In this document: in pieces, positions 18,542-27,745 of the stretch
Layout of the letters: each line of letters begins with the position of its first letter
Position numbering within the stretch: the first letter of the stretch is position 1
Origin: Halostagnicola sp. A56
GTDB lineage: Archaea; Halobacteriota; Halobacteria; Halobacteriales; Natrialbaceae
Length of the DNA: 64,000 bases
Direction of reading: 5' to 3'
Assembly (NCBI RefSeq): GCF_000691505.1
Contig: NZ_JMIP02000015.1
Location: forward strand, 186,001 to 250,000
Translations under genes and position numbers: made by a program
The notes under the pieces: generated by a model
Told to the model about the DNA's origin: nothing
Database searches by the model: none
The model's input: the letters and a program-made list of their open reading frames with translations, nothing else

Positions 18542-18987
18542 GCTACGCAGAGTTCGATGCGGACGTCGTCGTCGACGCTCGAGACTGCATCCTCGGTCGC
18601 GTGGCCAGTCAGGTCGCACAGCGCGCACTGGACGGCGAAACGGTCGCCGTGGTCAACGCCGAGGATGCGGTCATCACCGGCGACAGAGACGACGTTATCG
18701 ATACCTACCGGACGCGAACGCAGCTCAGTTCCGATCAGGGACCGGCGTACCCGCGTCGTCCCGACATGATCTTCAAGCGGTCCATTCGAGGGATGTTGCC
18801 GCACAAGAAACCGCGCGGCCGCGAGGCGTTCGAAGGCGTCCGCGTCTACGTCGGCAACCCCTACGAGAACGACGACGACCGCGAGGCCGAGATCCTCGAG
18901 GACACGTCGCTCGATCGGCTCTCGAACATTCGCTTCGTTCACCTTCAGGAAGTCGCAGAACAGTTAGGTGCTAACGTCACATGGTAA
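18538..18987 (+). CDS. rpl13: 50S ribosomal protein uL13
   Basis: A 149-residue protein with [19 protein letters not shown] near the start, [20 protein letters not shown] in the middle and a YVGNPYE segment, all typical of archaeal L13. The C-terminal part is acidic. It overlaps rpl18e by 4 bp and rps9 by 7 bp, showing tight coupling in the operon. Confidence 0.96.
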   Translation: MSYAEFDADVVVDARDCILGRVASQVAQRALDGETVAVVNAEDAVITGDRDDVIDTYRTRTQLSSDQGPAYPRRPDMIFKRSIRGMLPHKKPRGREAFEGVRVYVGNPYENDDDREAEILEDTSLDRLSNIRFVHLQEVAEQLGANVTW

Positions 18988-19379
18988 CGAACACAAGTGG
19001 TAAGAAAAAGACCGCGGTCGCTCGAGCGACCGTTCAGGACGGCGAAGGTCGCGTCAGAATCAACTCCCAGCCGGTCGAGCTGGTCGAGCCGGAGATGTCC
19101 CGACTCAAGATGCTCGAGCCGTTCCGCATCGCCGGCGAGGACCTCCGGGACGGAGTCGATATCGACGTTCGCGTCGAGGGTGGCGGCATCAGCGGACAGG
19201 CAGACGCCGTCCGAACCGCCATCGCTCGCGGCATCGTCCAGCACGCAAACGACGCCGAACTCCGGGACGCCTACATGGAGTTCGATCGCTCGTTGCTCGT
19301 CAACGACGTTCGCCAGTCCGAACCCAAAAAGTGGGGCGGCCCGGGCGCTCGGGCGCGCTACCAGAAGTCCTACCGCTAA
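18981..19379 (+). CDS. rps9: 30S ribosomal protein uS9
   Basis: A 132-residue protein whose C-terminal tail reaches the P-site t[16 protein letters not shown] at the start, the [18 protein letters not shown] core and the C-terminal [14 protein letters not shown] are all conserved. The basic tail is kept even though the rest is acidic. Start ATG 18981 overlaps the end of rpl13. A ggtgat ribosome-binding site for rpoN follows its stop. Confidence 0.97.
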   Translation: MVTNTSGKKKTAVARATVQDGEGRVRINSQPVELVEPEMSRLKMLEPFRIAGEDLRDGVDIDVRVEGGGISGQADAVRTAIARGIVQHANDAELRDAYMEFDRSLLVNDVRQSEPKKWGGPGARARYQKSYR

Positions 19380-19391
19380 GGTGATTCAGAT

Positions 19392-19586
19392 ATGATGGTA
19401 CCGGTCCGGTGTTTCACGTGTGGTAACGTCGTCGCCGAACACTGGGAAGAATTCGACGAACGAGCGAACGAGGGAGACGAGGATCCGGAAGCGGTACTCG
19501 ACGAACTCGGCGTCGAGCGCTACTGCTGTCGGCGCATGCTCGTCTCGCATCGCGACCTCGTCGACGTCGTCTCACCATACCAGTAA
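19392..19586 (+). CDS. rpoN: DNA-directed RNA polymerase subunit N
   Basis: A 64-residue zinc-binding subunit (Rpb10 equivalent). It has the CFTCGNV motif near the N-terminus and the YCCRRML motif further on, the CxxC...CC zinc site of RpoN. It binds subunit D in the polymerase platform. Two adjacent ATGs open the frame; I kept the first because a ggtgat site lies just upstream. Its stop overlaps the rpoK ATG by one base. Confidence 0.95.
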   Translation: MMVPVRCFTCGNVVAEHWEEFDERANEGDEDPEAVLDELGVERYCCRRMLVSHRDLVDVVSPYQ

Positions 19587-19765
19587 TGCAACAGCAACAC
19601 CACAACCGATACGAGAAGGCACGAATCCTCGGCGCTCGAGCGCTGCAGGTGTCCTACGGTGCGCCCGTTCTGATCGACACCGACCAGACCGAGCCGATTC
19701 TCGTCGCCGCCGAAGAGTACGACGCCGACGCACTGCCCTTTACGGTCAAACGAGGGAAGCAATGA
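19586..19765 (+). CDS. rpoK: DNA-directed RNA polymerase subunit K
   Basis: A 59-residue subunit (Rpb6/omega equivalent). [23 protein letters not shown] contains the conserved [13 protein letters not shown] segment, and the C-terminal [11 protein letters not shown] is typical of RpoK. It lies between rpoN (1-bp overlap) and eno (4-bp ATGA overlap), the usual haloarchaeal order. The long open frame running through it in another phase is the enolase frame extended upstream and is not a gene. Confidence 0.93.
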   Translation: MQQQHHNRYEKARILGARALQVSYGAPVLIDTDQTEPILVAAEEYDADALPFTVKRGKQ

Positions 19766-20967
19766 CGCTCATCACCGACGTTCGCCTCCGACGGATACTC
19801 GACTCGCGGGGAAACCCGACCGTCGAGGCCGACGTACTCACCGAGAGCGGCGGGTTCGGTCGCGCCGCGGCACCGTCCGGAGCGAGCACGGGCGAGTACG
19901 AGGCGATCGAGCGTCCGGCCAGCGAGGCGATCGCTGCGGCGCGCGAACACGCCGTGCCGCGACTCGTCGGTGAGGTCTACGCGGGGAACCAGCGCGAAGT
20001 CGACGGCGCACTTCGCGCGGCCGACGGAACGGACGACTTCTCGAAGATCGGAGCCAACAGCGCCGTCGCCATCTCGATGGCCGCGGCGAAAGCGGGTGCC
20101 GACGTCCTCGGCGCGCCGCTGTTCCAGCATCTCGGCGGGACCTTTCGGGGCCGAGACTTCCCGACGCCGCTCGGGAACGTCGTCGGTGGCGGCGAACACG
20201 CCGCCGACGCGACCGACATTCAGGAGTTCCTCTCCGCACCCGTCGGCGCGCCGAGCGTCGCCGATGCCGTCTTCGCGAACGCGGCTGTCCACGCGAAAGT
20301 ATCCGATCTGTTGGCAGAACGCGGCGTCGCCTGTGGCAAGGGCGACGAGGGCGCGTGGGCACCGTCGATCGACGACGACGAGGCGTTCGAACTCGTCGAC
20401 GAGGCCGTCTCGGCCGTCTCCGAAGAGGTTGGCTTCGAAATCGGCTTCGGACTCGACGTCGCCGCGGCGGAGATGTACGACGACGAAGCCGGCGTCTACG
20501 AGTACAGCGATACGACCTGTACCACAGACGAGCAGATCGAGTACATTGCGACGCTCGTCGACGAATACGATCTGGTCTACGTCGAGGATCCGCTCGACGA
20601 GAACGACTACGGCGCGTTCGCCGAGTTGACCGACAGGGTCGGAGACAAGACGCTCGTCTGCGGTGACGATCTGTTCGTCACCAACACCGAGCGACTCGCC
20701 ACCGGCATCGATCGCGGCGCGGCAAACAGCATCCTGATCAAGCCGAACCAGATCGGGACGCTCACCGACGCCTTCGACGCGATCGAACTCGCGACCGACA
20801 ACGGCTACGATTCGGTCGTCTCCCACCGGTCGGGCGAGACCGAAGACGCGACGATCGCACACCTCGCCGTCGCGACCGACGCTCCGTTCATCAAGACGGG
20901 CGCCGTCGGCGGCGAGCGAACCGCAAAGTTAAACGAGCTTATCAGAATCGCAGACGACGCGACATGA
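19762..20967 (+). CDS. eno: Enolase (phosphopyruvate hydratase)
   Basis: A 401-residue glycolytic and gluconeogenic enzyme that interconverts 2-phosphoglycerate and phosphoenolpyruvate. The N-terminus has [15 protein letters not shown] and [11 protein letters not shown]. The metal-binding and catalytic region includes [20 protein letters not shown], the [10 protein letters not shown] lysine loop and [21 protein letters not shown] 19762 overlaps the rpoK stop; the next gene, rps2, overlaps its end by 4 bp. Confidence 0.96.
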   Translation: MTLITDVRLRRILDSRGNPTVEADVLTESGGFGRAAAPSGASTGEYEAIERPASEAIAAAREHAVPRLVGEVYAGNQREVDGALRAADGTDDFSKIGANSAVAISMAAAKAGADVLGAPLFQHLGGTFRGRDFPTPLGNVVGGGEHAADATDIQEFLSAPVGAPSVADAVFANAAVHAKVSDLLAERGVACGKGDEGAWAPSIDDDEAFELVDEAVSAVSEEVGFEIGFGLDVAAAEMYDDEAGVYEYSDTTCTTDEQIEYIATLVDEYDLVYVEDPLDENDYGAFAELTDRVGDKTLVCGDDLFVTNTERLATGIDRGAANSILIKPNQIGTLTDAFDAIELATDNGYDSVVSHRSGETEDATIAHLAVATDAPFIKTGAVGGERTAKLNELIRIADDAT

Positions 20968-21755
20968 CTGACAACGACGCACAACAGGAAGGGCTCGACG
21001 CCGCCGAGGAGGAGATCGACGAGGAGCCGGCCGAAGGGGCCGGTCCCGCCGCCGATCCCGCCGACGACGTCGAGCCAGCAGACGAACAGTCCGCCGACGC
21101 CGACGAACCGGCCGAGGCCGAACCAGACGAGGACGCGGGACCGACCCTCGACGACGACGTGATGTCCGACGAGGAAGCGGACCTGCTCATCCCTGTCGAG
21201 GATTACCTCGGTGCCGGTGTCCATATCGGTACCCAGCAAAAGACCGCGGACATGGAGCGGTTCATCCACCGCGTCCGAACCGACGGGCTCTACGTCCTCG
21301 ACGTATCGAAGACCGACGGCCGCATTCGAACGGCCGCGGACTTCCTCGCGAACTACGACGCCGAGCAGATCCTGGTCACCTCGAGTCGCCAGTACGGTCG
21401 GTTCCCGGCGGAGAAGTTCGCCGAGGCCGTCGGCGCTCGAGCGCGAACGGGTCGGTTCATCCCGGGGACGCTCACCAATCCGAAGTACGACGGCTACATC
21501 GAACCCGACGTGGTCGTCGTGACTGACCCGATCGGTGACGCCCAGGCCGTCAAGGAGGCCATCACCGTCGGGATCCCCGTTATCGCGATGTGTGACTCGA
21601 ACAACCAGACCAGTAACGTCGACCTCGTCGTTCCGACGAACAACAAGGGTCGAAAGGCCCTGTCGGTCGTCTACTGGCTGCTCGCGAACGAAGTCCTCGA
21701 CAAGCGCGGCGCCGAGCCGTCGTACTCACTCGAGGACTTCGAGAGTATGGTCTGA
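20964..21755 (+). CDS. rps2: 30S ribosomal protein uS2 with acidic N-terminal extension
   Basis: A 263-residue protein. The S2 core starts near residue 70 ([20 protein letters not shown]) and contains [19 protein letters not shown] and [24 protein letters not shown]. The first 65 residues are an Asp/Glu/Ala-rich extension with no counterpart in non-halophiles, probably disordered. The start overlaps the eno stop (ATGA), which fixes it. It ends the ribosomal operon. Confidence 0.96.
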   Translation: MTDNDAQQEGLDAAEEEIDEEPAEGAGPAADPADDVEPADEQSADADEPAEAEPDEDAGPTLDDDVMSDEEADLLIPVEDYLGAGVHIGTQQKTADMERFIHRVRTDGLYVLDVSKTDGRIRTAADFLANYDAEQILVTSSRQYGRFPAEKFAEAVGARARTGRFIPGTLTNPKYDGYIEPDVVVVTDPIGDAQAVKEAITVGIPVIAMCDSNNQTSNVDLVVPTNNKGRKALSVVYWLLANEVLDKRGAEPSYSLEDFESMV

Positions 21756-21847
21756 TTCGACGCGAATTTTCTCGTTTCAGTTCTGATCCGGGGAGCGCCG
21801 CCAGCGGTCGCAACTCACGCCCGAGAGAGCGACGCCGTCGAATGCGG

Positions 21848-22771
21848 TTAGCTCGAGGCGATTTCGACGAGTTCCTGCAGTCGGGCAGCGGCGTCGGTCG
21901 CCGTCGCGCCGAAGACGAACGTAATTGGCTCGATGCCGAACGCGCCGCGGTGGTATGCGACGCGGGGAACGGTGCCTGCGTCGTCAAAGCGCACTTCGAG
22001 CCGATCCGCCCGCTCCTCGTAACTGGCGTCGAACTCGAGCGGATCGTATCCGAGTTCGCTCGCGGCCTCGAGTAAGCGATCGTCTGTCGCGACGTTGATC
22101 GCGCCGCGGGTTTCCGGATCGACCGTATTCGCTGCGAGCACGGCCGTCGCGACGTGACTCGAGGCGCCGAACTCGGGATTTGCTGGCACCTCCACGCGCC
22201 CGCTCATCGAGTAGATTCGGCCGGGAATCGCGGCGACGTCGGTTTCGTCGCTCGCGTCCGGAAGCGCCATTCCGACGTTGGTTCCGACGTTCGGGACGTA
22301 CTCGGCCATCCCGGGGATCGCCGCGAGCGTGCGAGCGGCCGATCGGACGTCCGTGAGGACTTCGCGTTCGGCTCGAACGTCCGTGTCGAGCCCGCGAACG
22401 CAGAGATCACAGCCGAGTCCTTGCAGTTCGGGCATCTCCGCCTCGTGAAGTTCGCAGATCGGGCCTCGATCCTCGAGGCGCTGAATCAACGCGAGGAGTT
22501 CGGCGAGGGCGTCGTAGCCGTCCATCTCGCCGGTGTGAATGCCCTCGGCGAGTCGGTCGACCGTCGCCACCGTATCCGGATCGGTCCGGAACCGTTCCTC
22601 GCCGCCCGCCTCGCCAGCGATGTACTTGCTGATCGCGGCCTGGGTGACGCTCAGTTCGGTCGCAATCTCGTTCTGGGTCATCCCGCGTTCGGAGAGTCGT
22701 CTCGCGAGCATCGCCCTGACCGTCGGAAGGAATCGGTCGACGACGAGTTCGCTCGGCAGGACCAGCGACAT
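21848..22771 (-). CDS. ThiR-like regulator: HTH fused to a ThiN domain
   Basis: A 307-residue protein. An N-terminal XRE-like HTH (MTQNEIATELSVTQAAISKYIAGE, about residues 30-53) is followed by a short CxxC-containing linker with a CELHEAE/CDLC pair, then a ThiN domain (EYVPNVGTNVGMALP, VATAVLAANTVDPETRGAINV, YHRGAFGIEP). A lone ThiN domain can be thiamine-phosphate synthase; joined to an HTH it is known as the archaeal thiamine repressor ThiR, which senses thiamine phosphate. No thi gene lies nearby, so targets are elsewhere. A TATA-like box 27 bp upstream supports this start. Confidence 0.8.
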   Translation of the reverse strand: MSLVLPSELVVDRFLPTVRAMLARRLSERGMTQNEIATELSVTQAAISKYIAGEAGGEERFRTDPDTVATVDRLAEGIHTGEMDGYDALAELLALIQRLEDRGPICELHEAEMPELQGLGCDLCVRGLDTDVRAEREVLTDVRSAARTLAAIPGMAEYVPNVGTNVGMALPDASDETDVAAIPGRIYSMSGRVEVPANPEFGASSHVATAVLAANTVDPETRGAINVATDDRLLEAASELGYDPLEFDASYEERADRLEVRFDDAGTVPRVAYHRGAFGIEPITFVFGATATDAAARLQELVEIASS

Positions 22772-23014
22772 GTTCTCGGTGGTTGTGCCGTCAGTGCCAT
22801 AAATTCGACTACACCGTGCGAGCTACACGCACCGCTCGAGTCGATCGGTCCACTCGGATTGAACGTCCCGCTCGAACCGAACACATCGTCCGATCCGATA
22901 TCGTCGCTCGAGACGAACACATCGTCCGGGACGACACATCGCTCGGATCGATCGAACCGGCGAACCCGCGCGAAACAACGAAAGACATACCCGTCGAGAC
23001 TCGACAGTAGACGT

Positions 23015-23143
23015 ATGAGACAGTACCTCTTCACGTTCGAAGAAGAGCACCTCCCGCCCGCGGTGATGTTGGCCGTTGGTCTCCTGTTCGCGATTTTTGC
23101 GGCCGGAATTGCCTACCAGCTGCTCGCTGCGCTCGTTCTTTAA
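23015..23143 (+). CDS. Tiny single-span membrane protein (42 residues)
   Basis: A 42-residue frame beginning MRQYLFTFEEEHLPPA, followed by one hydrophobic helix to the C-terminus (VMLAVGLLFAIFAAGIAYQL). It lies alone between the divergent ThiR-like gene and mevalonate kinase. Composition and helix are plausible for a real micro-protein and no tRNA or other feature explains the stretch. Support is from sequence character only. Confidence 0.5.
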   Translation: MRQYLFTFEEEHLPPAVMLAVGLLFAIFAAGIAYQLLAALVL

Positions 23144-23241
23144 ATCGGACCCGACAGTATCGGTCCGCGTGACAGTGTTGGTCAGTTACACGGAATCTCC
23201 GGAAGACAGGTATTAAGCCGAGAGACACGAATCTGTCGATA

Positions 23242-24228
23242 ATGGCACTCTCGAGCGCTCCCGGGAAGGTGTACCTCTTCGGGGAGCACGCGGTCGTCTA
23301 CGGGGAGCCCGCGGTTCCCTGTGCGATCGAACAGCGCGCACGCGTCGGCGTCGAGCGCCGCGACGACGAGAAGATTCGAGTCAACGCGGAGGATCTCAGC
23401 CTCGACGGGTTCACCGTCGAGTACGGCGGACGGACCGAGGACGAACCCGATATCGATGTCTCCGAGTCACTGCTGGCGGCCGCGACGGGCTACGTCGACG
23501 AAGCAATTGCGCAGGTCCGGGACGTGACCGGCGAGGAGGACGTCGGCTTCGACGTCACCATCGAGAGCGATATCCCGCTCGGGGCGGGGCTCGGCTCCTC
23601 GGCCGCCGTCGCCGTCGCCGCGATCGACGCCGGAACGCGCGAACTCGGAACGACCCTCGAGGTCGAGGAGATCGCTGATCGCGCGTTCAGAACCGAGTAC
23701 GAGGTCCAGGACGGGCAGGCCTCGAGGGCGGACACGTTCTGTTCGGCGACCGGCGGCGCGGTCAGGGTCGAAGGCGACGACTGTCGGACGATCGACGCGC
23801 CCGACCTGCCGATCGTGATCGGCTTCGACGGCGGCGCGGGCGACACCGGAAAGCTCGTCTCCGACGTGCGCGACCTGCGCGAGGAGTACGAGTTCGCGGC
23901 GAACACCGTCGAATCGATCGGAAACATCGTGCGAAACGGCGAGCAGGCGCTCGAGAACGGAGATGTCGAGGAACTCGGTCGGTTGATGAACTTCAACCAC
24001 GGGTTGCTCTCGGCGCTCGGCGTCTCGTCTCGCTCGCTCGACGCGATGGTCTGGGCGGCACGCGACGCCGATGCCTACGGCGCGAAACTGACGGGGTCGG
24101 GCGGTGGCGGCTGTATCGTCGCGCTCGATCCGACGGAGGCGACCGAAACGGCGCTGAAGTTCACGCCCGGCTGTGAGGACGCGTTCCGGGCGGAACTCGC
24201 CGACGAAGGAGTGTGTCGGCTCGAATGA
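23242..24228 (+). CDS. mvk: Mevalonate kinase
   Basis: A 328-residue GHMP kinase that phosphorylates mevalonate for isoprenoid lipid synthesis. SAPGKVYLFGEHAVVYG at residues 5-21 is the family start, IPLGAGLGSSAAVAVA is the ATP-binding motif, and LTGSGGGGCIVAL is the third GHMP motif. A tattaag box 26 bp before the ATG suggests a leaderless transcript. Its stop overlaps the start of the isopentenyl phosphate kinase gene (ATGA), placing two steps of the archaeal mevalonate route in one operon. Confidence 0.95.
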   Translation: MALSSAPGKVYLFGEHAVVYGEPAVPCAIEQRARVGVERRDDEKIRVNAEDLSLDGFTVEYGGRTEDEPDIDVSESLLAAATGYVDEAIAQVRDVTGEEDVGFDVTIESDIPLGAGLGSSAAVAVAAIDAGTRELGTTLEVEEIADRAFRTEYEVQDGQASRADTFCSATGGAVRVEGDDCRTIDAPDLPIVIGFDGGAGDTGKLVSDVRDLREEYEFAANTVESIGNIVRNGEQALENGDVEELGRLMNFNHGLLSALGVSSRSLDAMVWAARDADAYGAKLTGSGGGGCIVALDPTEATETALKFTPGCEDAFRAELADEGVCRLE

Positions 24229-24977
24229 GCGCGACGATCCTGAAACTCGGCGGCAGCGTCATCACCGACAAGGAACGACCGGAGACCCTCGACGGGCCAG
24301 CCCTCGAGCGATCGGCGGCCGCGGTCGCGTCGGCGCTCGAGAGGGGGTCGCTCGTGGACGGTCTGGTCGTCGTCCACGGCGGCGGCAGCTTCGGCCACCA
24401 CCACGCGAGCGAACACGGGGTCACGACGACCGAGGGAACAGACGAGATCGAGGCGGTGGTCGACATCCACGGCGCGATGGAGACGCTCAATCAATTCGTC
24501 CTCTCCCGGCTCCACGCACAGGACGTGCCTGCTGTTCCCATCCATCCGTTTTCGACTGCCTCTCGAGACGAGACGGGAACGCTCTCGCTGCCGACCGCAC
24601 AGGTCGAGGCGATGCTCGAGGCGGGATTCGTCCCGGTACTCTACGGCGACGTTGTCGCGACTGCGGGGGCGGGAGCGACGATCATCAGCGGCGATGAACT
24701 GGTCACGGAACTCGCTCGAGCGCTCGACGCGGACCGCGTCGGGCTCTGTTCGACCGTTCCGGGCGTGCTCGACGACGACGACGCCGTCGTCGACCGGATC
24801 ACGTCGTTCGAAGACGTCGACGCGATCCTCGGCGAGAGCGAGGCGACGGACGTGACCGGCGGTATGGCGGGGAAGGTCCAAACGTTGCTCGAACTCGAGG
24901 CTCCCGCGTCGATTTTCGGGCTCGAGTCGATCGACGCGTTTCTGGCCGGCGAATCCGTCGGCACCGCTATCGAGTGA
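24225..24977 (+). CDS. Isopentenyl phosphate kinase
   Basis: A 250-residue amino-acid-kinase-fold enzyme making isopentenyl diphosphate from isopentenyl phosphate, the last step of the archaeal alternative mevalonate pathway. ILKLGGSVITDKERPET at the start binds ATP, VVHGGGSFGHHHASEHG carries the family's substrate-binding histidine, and GLCSTVPGVL and TGGMAGKV are conserved later. ATG 24225 overlaps the mevalonate kinase stop, which fixes the start against an earlier in-frame ATG inside mvk. Confidence 0.93.
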   Translation: MSATILKLGGSVITDKERPETLDGPALERSAAAVASALERGSLVDGLVVVHGGGSFGHHHASEHGVTTTEGTDEIEAVVDIHGAMETLNQFVLSRLHAQDVPAVPIHPFSTASRDETGTLSLPTAQVEAMLEAGFVPVLYGDVVATAGAGATIISGDELVTELARALDADRVGLCSTVPGVLDDDDAVVDRITSFEDVDAILGESEATDVTGGMAGKVQTLLELEAPASIFGLESIDAFLAGESVGTAIE

Positions 24978-25024
24978 GCGGGGTTCCAACCCACTGCGTT
25001 TTTAACACCCCGGCGTGTACAACC

Positions 25025-25195
25025 CCTTACCGAAACCCGCGGGCAAGTGCGTTCGCGACTCACGGCGATCGTGGGTTCGAACGGAGGAAACGACCTCCGC
25101 GAGCGCATAGCGGGATGGCCGACGTGCTGTAAGACGCCGGGGCCGAGAAAACAGCAGTCCGCGGACCGTTTCGTTGAGAGTCCACGCGGCTTTCA
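25025..25195 (+). ncRNA. Candidate structured RNA or long leader between IPK and RNase J
   Basis: The 229-bp gap between IPK and RNase J has a TATA-like tttttaa near 24999-25004, which would start a transcript near 25025. Inside are a 6-bp hairpin cggagg/cctccg at 25082-25099 with loop aaacga, and a tgctgt/acagca pairing (25125-25130 with 25151-25156). No start codon with a convincing reading frame is present. It may be a guide RNA or a long 5' leader of the RNase J gene. The T-loop-like gttcgaa at about 25075 does not fit a tRNA. Confidence 0.35.
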
Positions 25196-25206
25196 GTGCT
25201 ACAATC

Positions 25207-26556
25207 ATGGAAATCGAAATTGCAACTATTGGCGGTTACGAAGAAGTCGGACGGCAGATGACTGCCGTTCGCGCCGGAAACGACGTCGTCATCTTCGATA
25301 TGGGTCTGAACCTCTCGAAGGTTCTCATCCACGATAACGTCGAGACCGAACGGATGCACAGCCTCGATCTGATCGACATGGGAGCGATCCCCGACGATCG
25401 GATCATGTCCGAACTCGAGGGCGATGTCCAGGCGATCGTCCCGACACACGGCCACCTCGACCACATCGGTGCCATCTCGAAGCTGGCCCACCGATACAAC
25501 GCGCCGGTCGTCGCGACGCCGTTTACGATCGAACTGGTCAAACAGCAGATCGAAGGCGAGCAGAAGTTCGGTGTCGAGAACGACCTCGTCAAGATGAGCG
25601 CCGGCGAGACGATGACTATCGGCGACGAGGGCGTCGAACTCGAGTTCGTCAACGTGACCCACTCGATCATCGACGCAATTAACCCGGTCCTTCACACACC
25701 CGAGGGCGCGATCGTCTACGGCCTCGACAAGCGCATGGACCACACGCCGGTCGTGGGCGACCCGATCGACATGAAGCGGTTCCGAGAGATCGGTCGTGAA
25801 GACGAGGGCGTCCTCTGTTACATCGAGGACTGTACCAACGCGAATAAGAAGGGCCGAACGCCCTCCGAGAACGTCGCGCGCGAACACCTCCGGGACGTCC
25901 TCTACAGCATGGAGGACTACGACGGCGGGATCGTGGCGACGACGTTCTCGAGTCATATTTCGCGCGTGACCAGCCTCGTCGAGTTCGCCAAGGACATCGG
26001 CCGCCAGCCGGTCTTGCTGGGCCGGTCGATGGAGAAGTACTCGGGAACCGCAGAGCGACTCGACTTCGTCGACTTCCCGGACGATCTGGGGATGTTCGGC
26101 CACCGCAAGTCGGTCGATCGGACGTTCAAACGGATCATGAACGAAGGCAAGGAGAACTTCCTCCCCGTCGTGACCGGCCACCAGGGCGAACCGCGCGCGA
26201 TGCTCACCCGCATGGCTCGGGGCGAAACGCCGTACGAATTGGACGACGGCGACAAAGTCGTCTTCTCCGCTCGCGTTATCCCGGAGCCGACGAACGAGGG
26301 CCAGCGGTATCAGGCCGAACGCCTGCTCGGTATGCAGGGCGCGCGAATCTACGACGAGATCCACGTGTCCGGCCACCTCAATCAGGAAGGACACTACACG
26401 ATGCTCGACGCGCTCGAGCCACAGAACATCATCCCGGCCCACCAGGACCTCAAGGGACTGTCGGGCTACGTCAACCTCTGCCAGAGCGAAGGCTACAAGC
26501 TCGGACGTGATCTGCACGTCTCGAGCAACGGAAACCTCATCCAGCTAGTCGATTGA
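25207..26556 (+). CDS. rnj: Ribonuclease J (metallo-beta-lactamase/beta-CASP)
   Basis: A 449-residue archaeal RNase J, a 5'-3' exonuclease for mRNA decay and rRNA processing. The metallo-beta-lactamase motif [11 protein letters not shown] is near residue 80. Beta-CASP motifs follow ([33 protein letters not shown]) and a C-terminal [17 protein letters not shown] 25207 ([18 protein letters not shown]) is the conserved family start; an upstream frame extension is not conserved-looking. The prenyltransferase gene begins 2 bp after its stop. Confidence 0.93.
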   Translation: MEIEIATIGGYEEVGRQMTAVRAGNDVVIFDMGLNLSKVLIHDNVETERMHSLDLIDMGAIPDDRIMSELEGDVQAIVPTHGHLDHIGAISKLAHRYNAPVVATPFTIELVKQQIEGEQKFGVENDLVKMSAGETMTIGDEGVELEFVNVTHSIIDAINPVLHTPEGAIVYGLDKRMDHTPVVGDPIDMKRFREIGREDEGVLCYIEDCTNANKKGRTPSENVAREHLRDVLYSMEDYDGGIVATTFSSHISRVTSLVEFAKDIGRQPVLLGRSMEKYSGTAERLDFVDFPDDLGMFGHRKSVDRTFKRIMNEGKENFLPVVTGHQGEPRAMLTRMARGETPYELDDGDKVVFSARVIPEPTNEGQRYQAERLLGMQGARIYDEIHVSGHLNQEGHYTMLDALEPQNIIPAHQDLKGLSGYVNLCQSEGYKLGRDLHVSSNGNLIQLVD

Positions 26557-26557
26557 T

Positions 26558-27607
26558 ATGACCACTTCAGAGGCGAGAGAACAAGCCGTGCTCGAGGGCG
26601 TTCGCAAGCGCCGCGAACGGGTCAACGAGGCGATCCCCGACGAGTTGCCGATTCAGCGTCCCGAACGACTCTACGAGGCGTCGCGGTACCTGCTCGATGC
26701 CGGCGGCAAACGGCTTCGTCCCGCGGTGTTGCTGACGGCTGCGGAAGCGCTCGCGGACGTCGAGCCGCTGTCGACGCCCTACCGTGAGTTTCCGTCGCTG
26801 GCCGACGGCACCGTCGACATGATGGCCGCCGCGGTGAGTGTCGAAGTGATCCAGTCGTTCACGCTGATCCACGACGACATCATGGACGACGACGACCTCC
26901 GCCGCGGCGTCCCGGCCGTCCACAAGGAGTACGACACCGAGACGGCGATTCTCGCCGGTGACACGCTCTACTCGAAGGCGTTCGAGATCATGCTCGAGGC
27001 GGGCGCCGAACCGGACGCCATCGTCGAAGCCCTCGACATCCTCGCGACGACCTGCACGAAGATCTGCGAGGGCCAGTCGCTCGACGTCACCTTCGAACAG
27101 CGCCGAGACGTCACGCCCGAGGAGTACCTCGAGATGGTCGAACAGAAGACCGCGGTGTTGTACGCGGCATCGGCGTGCCTTCCGGCGGTGTTGATGGGTG
27201 CCGACGAAGACACCGTCGACGCGCTCTACGGCTACGGGCTCGATATCGGCCGCGCGTTCCAGATACAGGACGATGTTCTCGATCTGACGGTCCCGAGCGA
27301 TAAACTCGGGAAACAGCGAGGGAGCGACCTCGTCGAGAGCAAACAAACACTAATAACCGTTCACGCACGCGAGCGCGGCGTCAACGTCGAGGAACTGCTC
27401 GAGTCGGTCACGGTCGAAACCGTCACCGAAGCCGAAATCGACGACGCGGTCGCGCAACTCGAGTCGGTCGGGTCGATCTCGTACGCCAACGAGACGGCTC
27501 GAGACCTCGTCACGCAGGGGAAGGATCGACTGGACGTTCTCGCGGACAACGAGGCGCGCCAGCAGCTGTGTGAGCTGGCGGACTACCTCATCGAACGCGG
27601 TTACTAA
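26558..27607 (+). CDS. idsA: Geranylgeranyl/farnesyl-type polyprenyl diphosphate synthase
   Basis: A 349-residue trans-prenyltransferase making the C20 (possibly C25) chains of archaeal lipids. The first Asp-rich motif is HDDIMDDDDLRRG and the second is FQIQDDVLDLTV; both bind the magnesium-diphosphate. GGKRLRPAVLL is conserved near residue 50. It lies directly behind RNase J and near mevalonate kinase and IPK, so the local genes supply its substrate. Product length cannot be fixed from sequence. Confidence 0.92.
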   Translation: MTTSEAREQAVLEGVRKRRERVNEAIPDELPIQRPERLYEASRYLLDAGGKRLRPAVLLTAAEALADVEPLSTPYREFPSLADGTVDMMAAAVSVEVIQSFTLIHDDIMDDDDLRRGVPAVHKEYDTETAILAGDTLYSKAFEIMLEAGAEPDAIVEALDILATTCTKICEGQSLDVTFEQRRDVTPEEYLEMVEQKTAVLYAASACLPAVLMGADEDTVDALYGYGLDIGRAFQIQDDVLDLTVPSDKLGKQRGSDLVESKQTLITVHARERGVNVEELLESVTVETVTEAEIDDAVAQLESVGSISYANETARDLVTQGKDRLDVLADNEARQQLCELADYLIERGY

Positions 27608-27745
27608 CCGATCGAACGCGATTACTGACGAGGCGGGCGAGCGGTTCGACCGCAATCGCTTTTTCCGCACTGGGAACGTCGATACGCCTCGAGCGGCCGG
27701 ACCGACACCGCGACAGTTTTGGGTCGGCGTGAACACCCTCTCCTC

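Noticed and set aside
22154-23143. 329-codon open frame over the ThiR-like gene
   Set aside because: The part within 22154-22771 is the antisense shadow of the ThiR-like gene; only the last 42 codons, from ATG 23015, look like a gene.
25060-25090. T-loop-like gttcgaa that might mark a tRNA before RNase J
   Set aside because: The flanking arms do not pair and no acceptor stem or anticodon arm is found.
25021-25206. RNase P RNA candidate, from the ggaggaaa stretch
   Set aside because: The stretch is much shorter than haloarchaeal RNase P RNA and lacks the other conserved elements.
25060-26517. 485-codon open frame on the minus strand over RNase J
   Set aside because: RNase J on the plus strand has all family motifs; the minus frame is a shadow without any.
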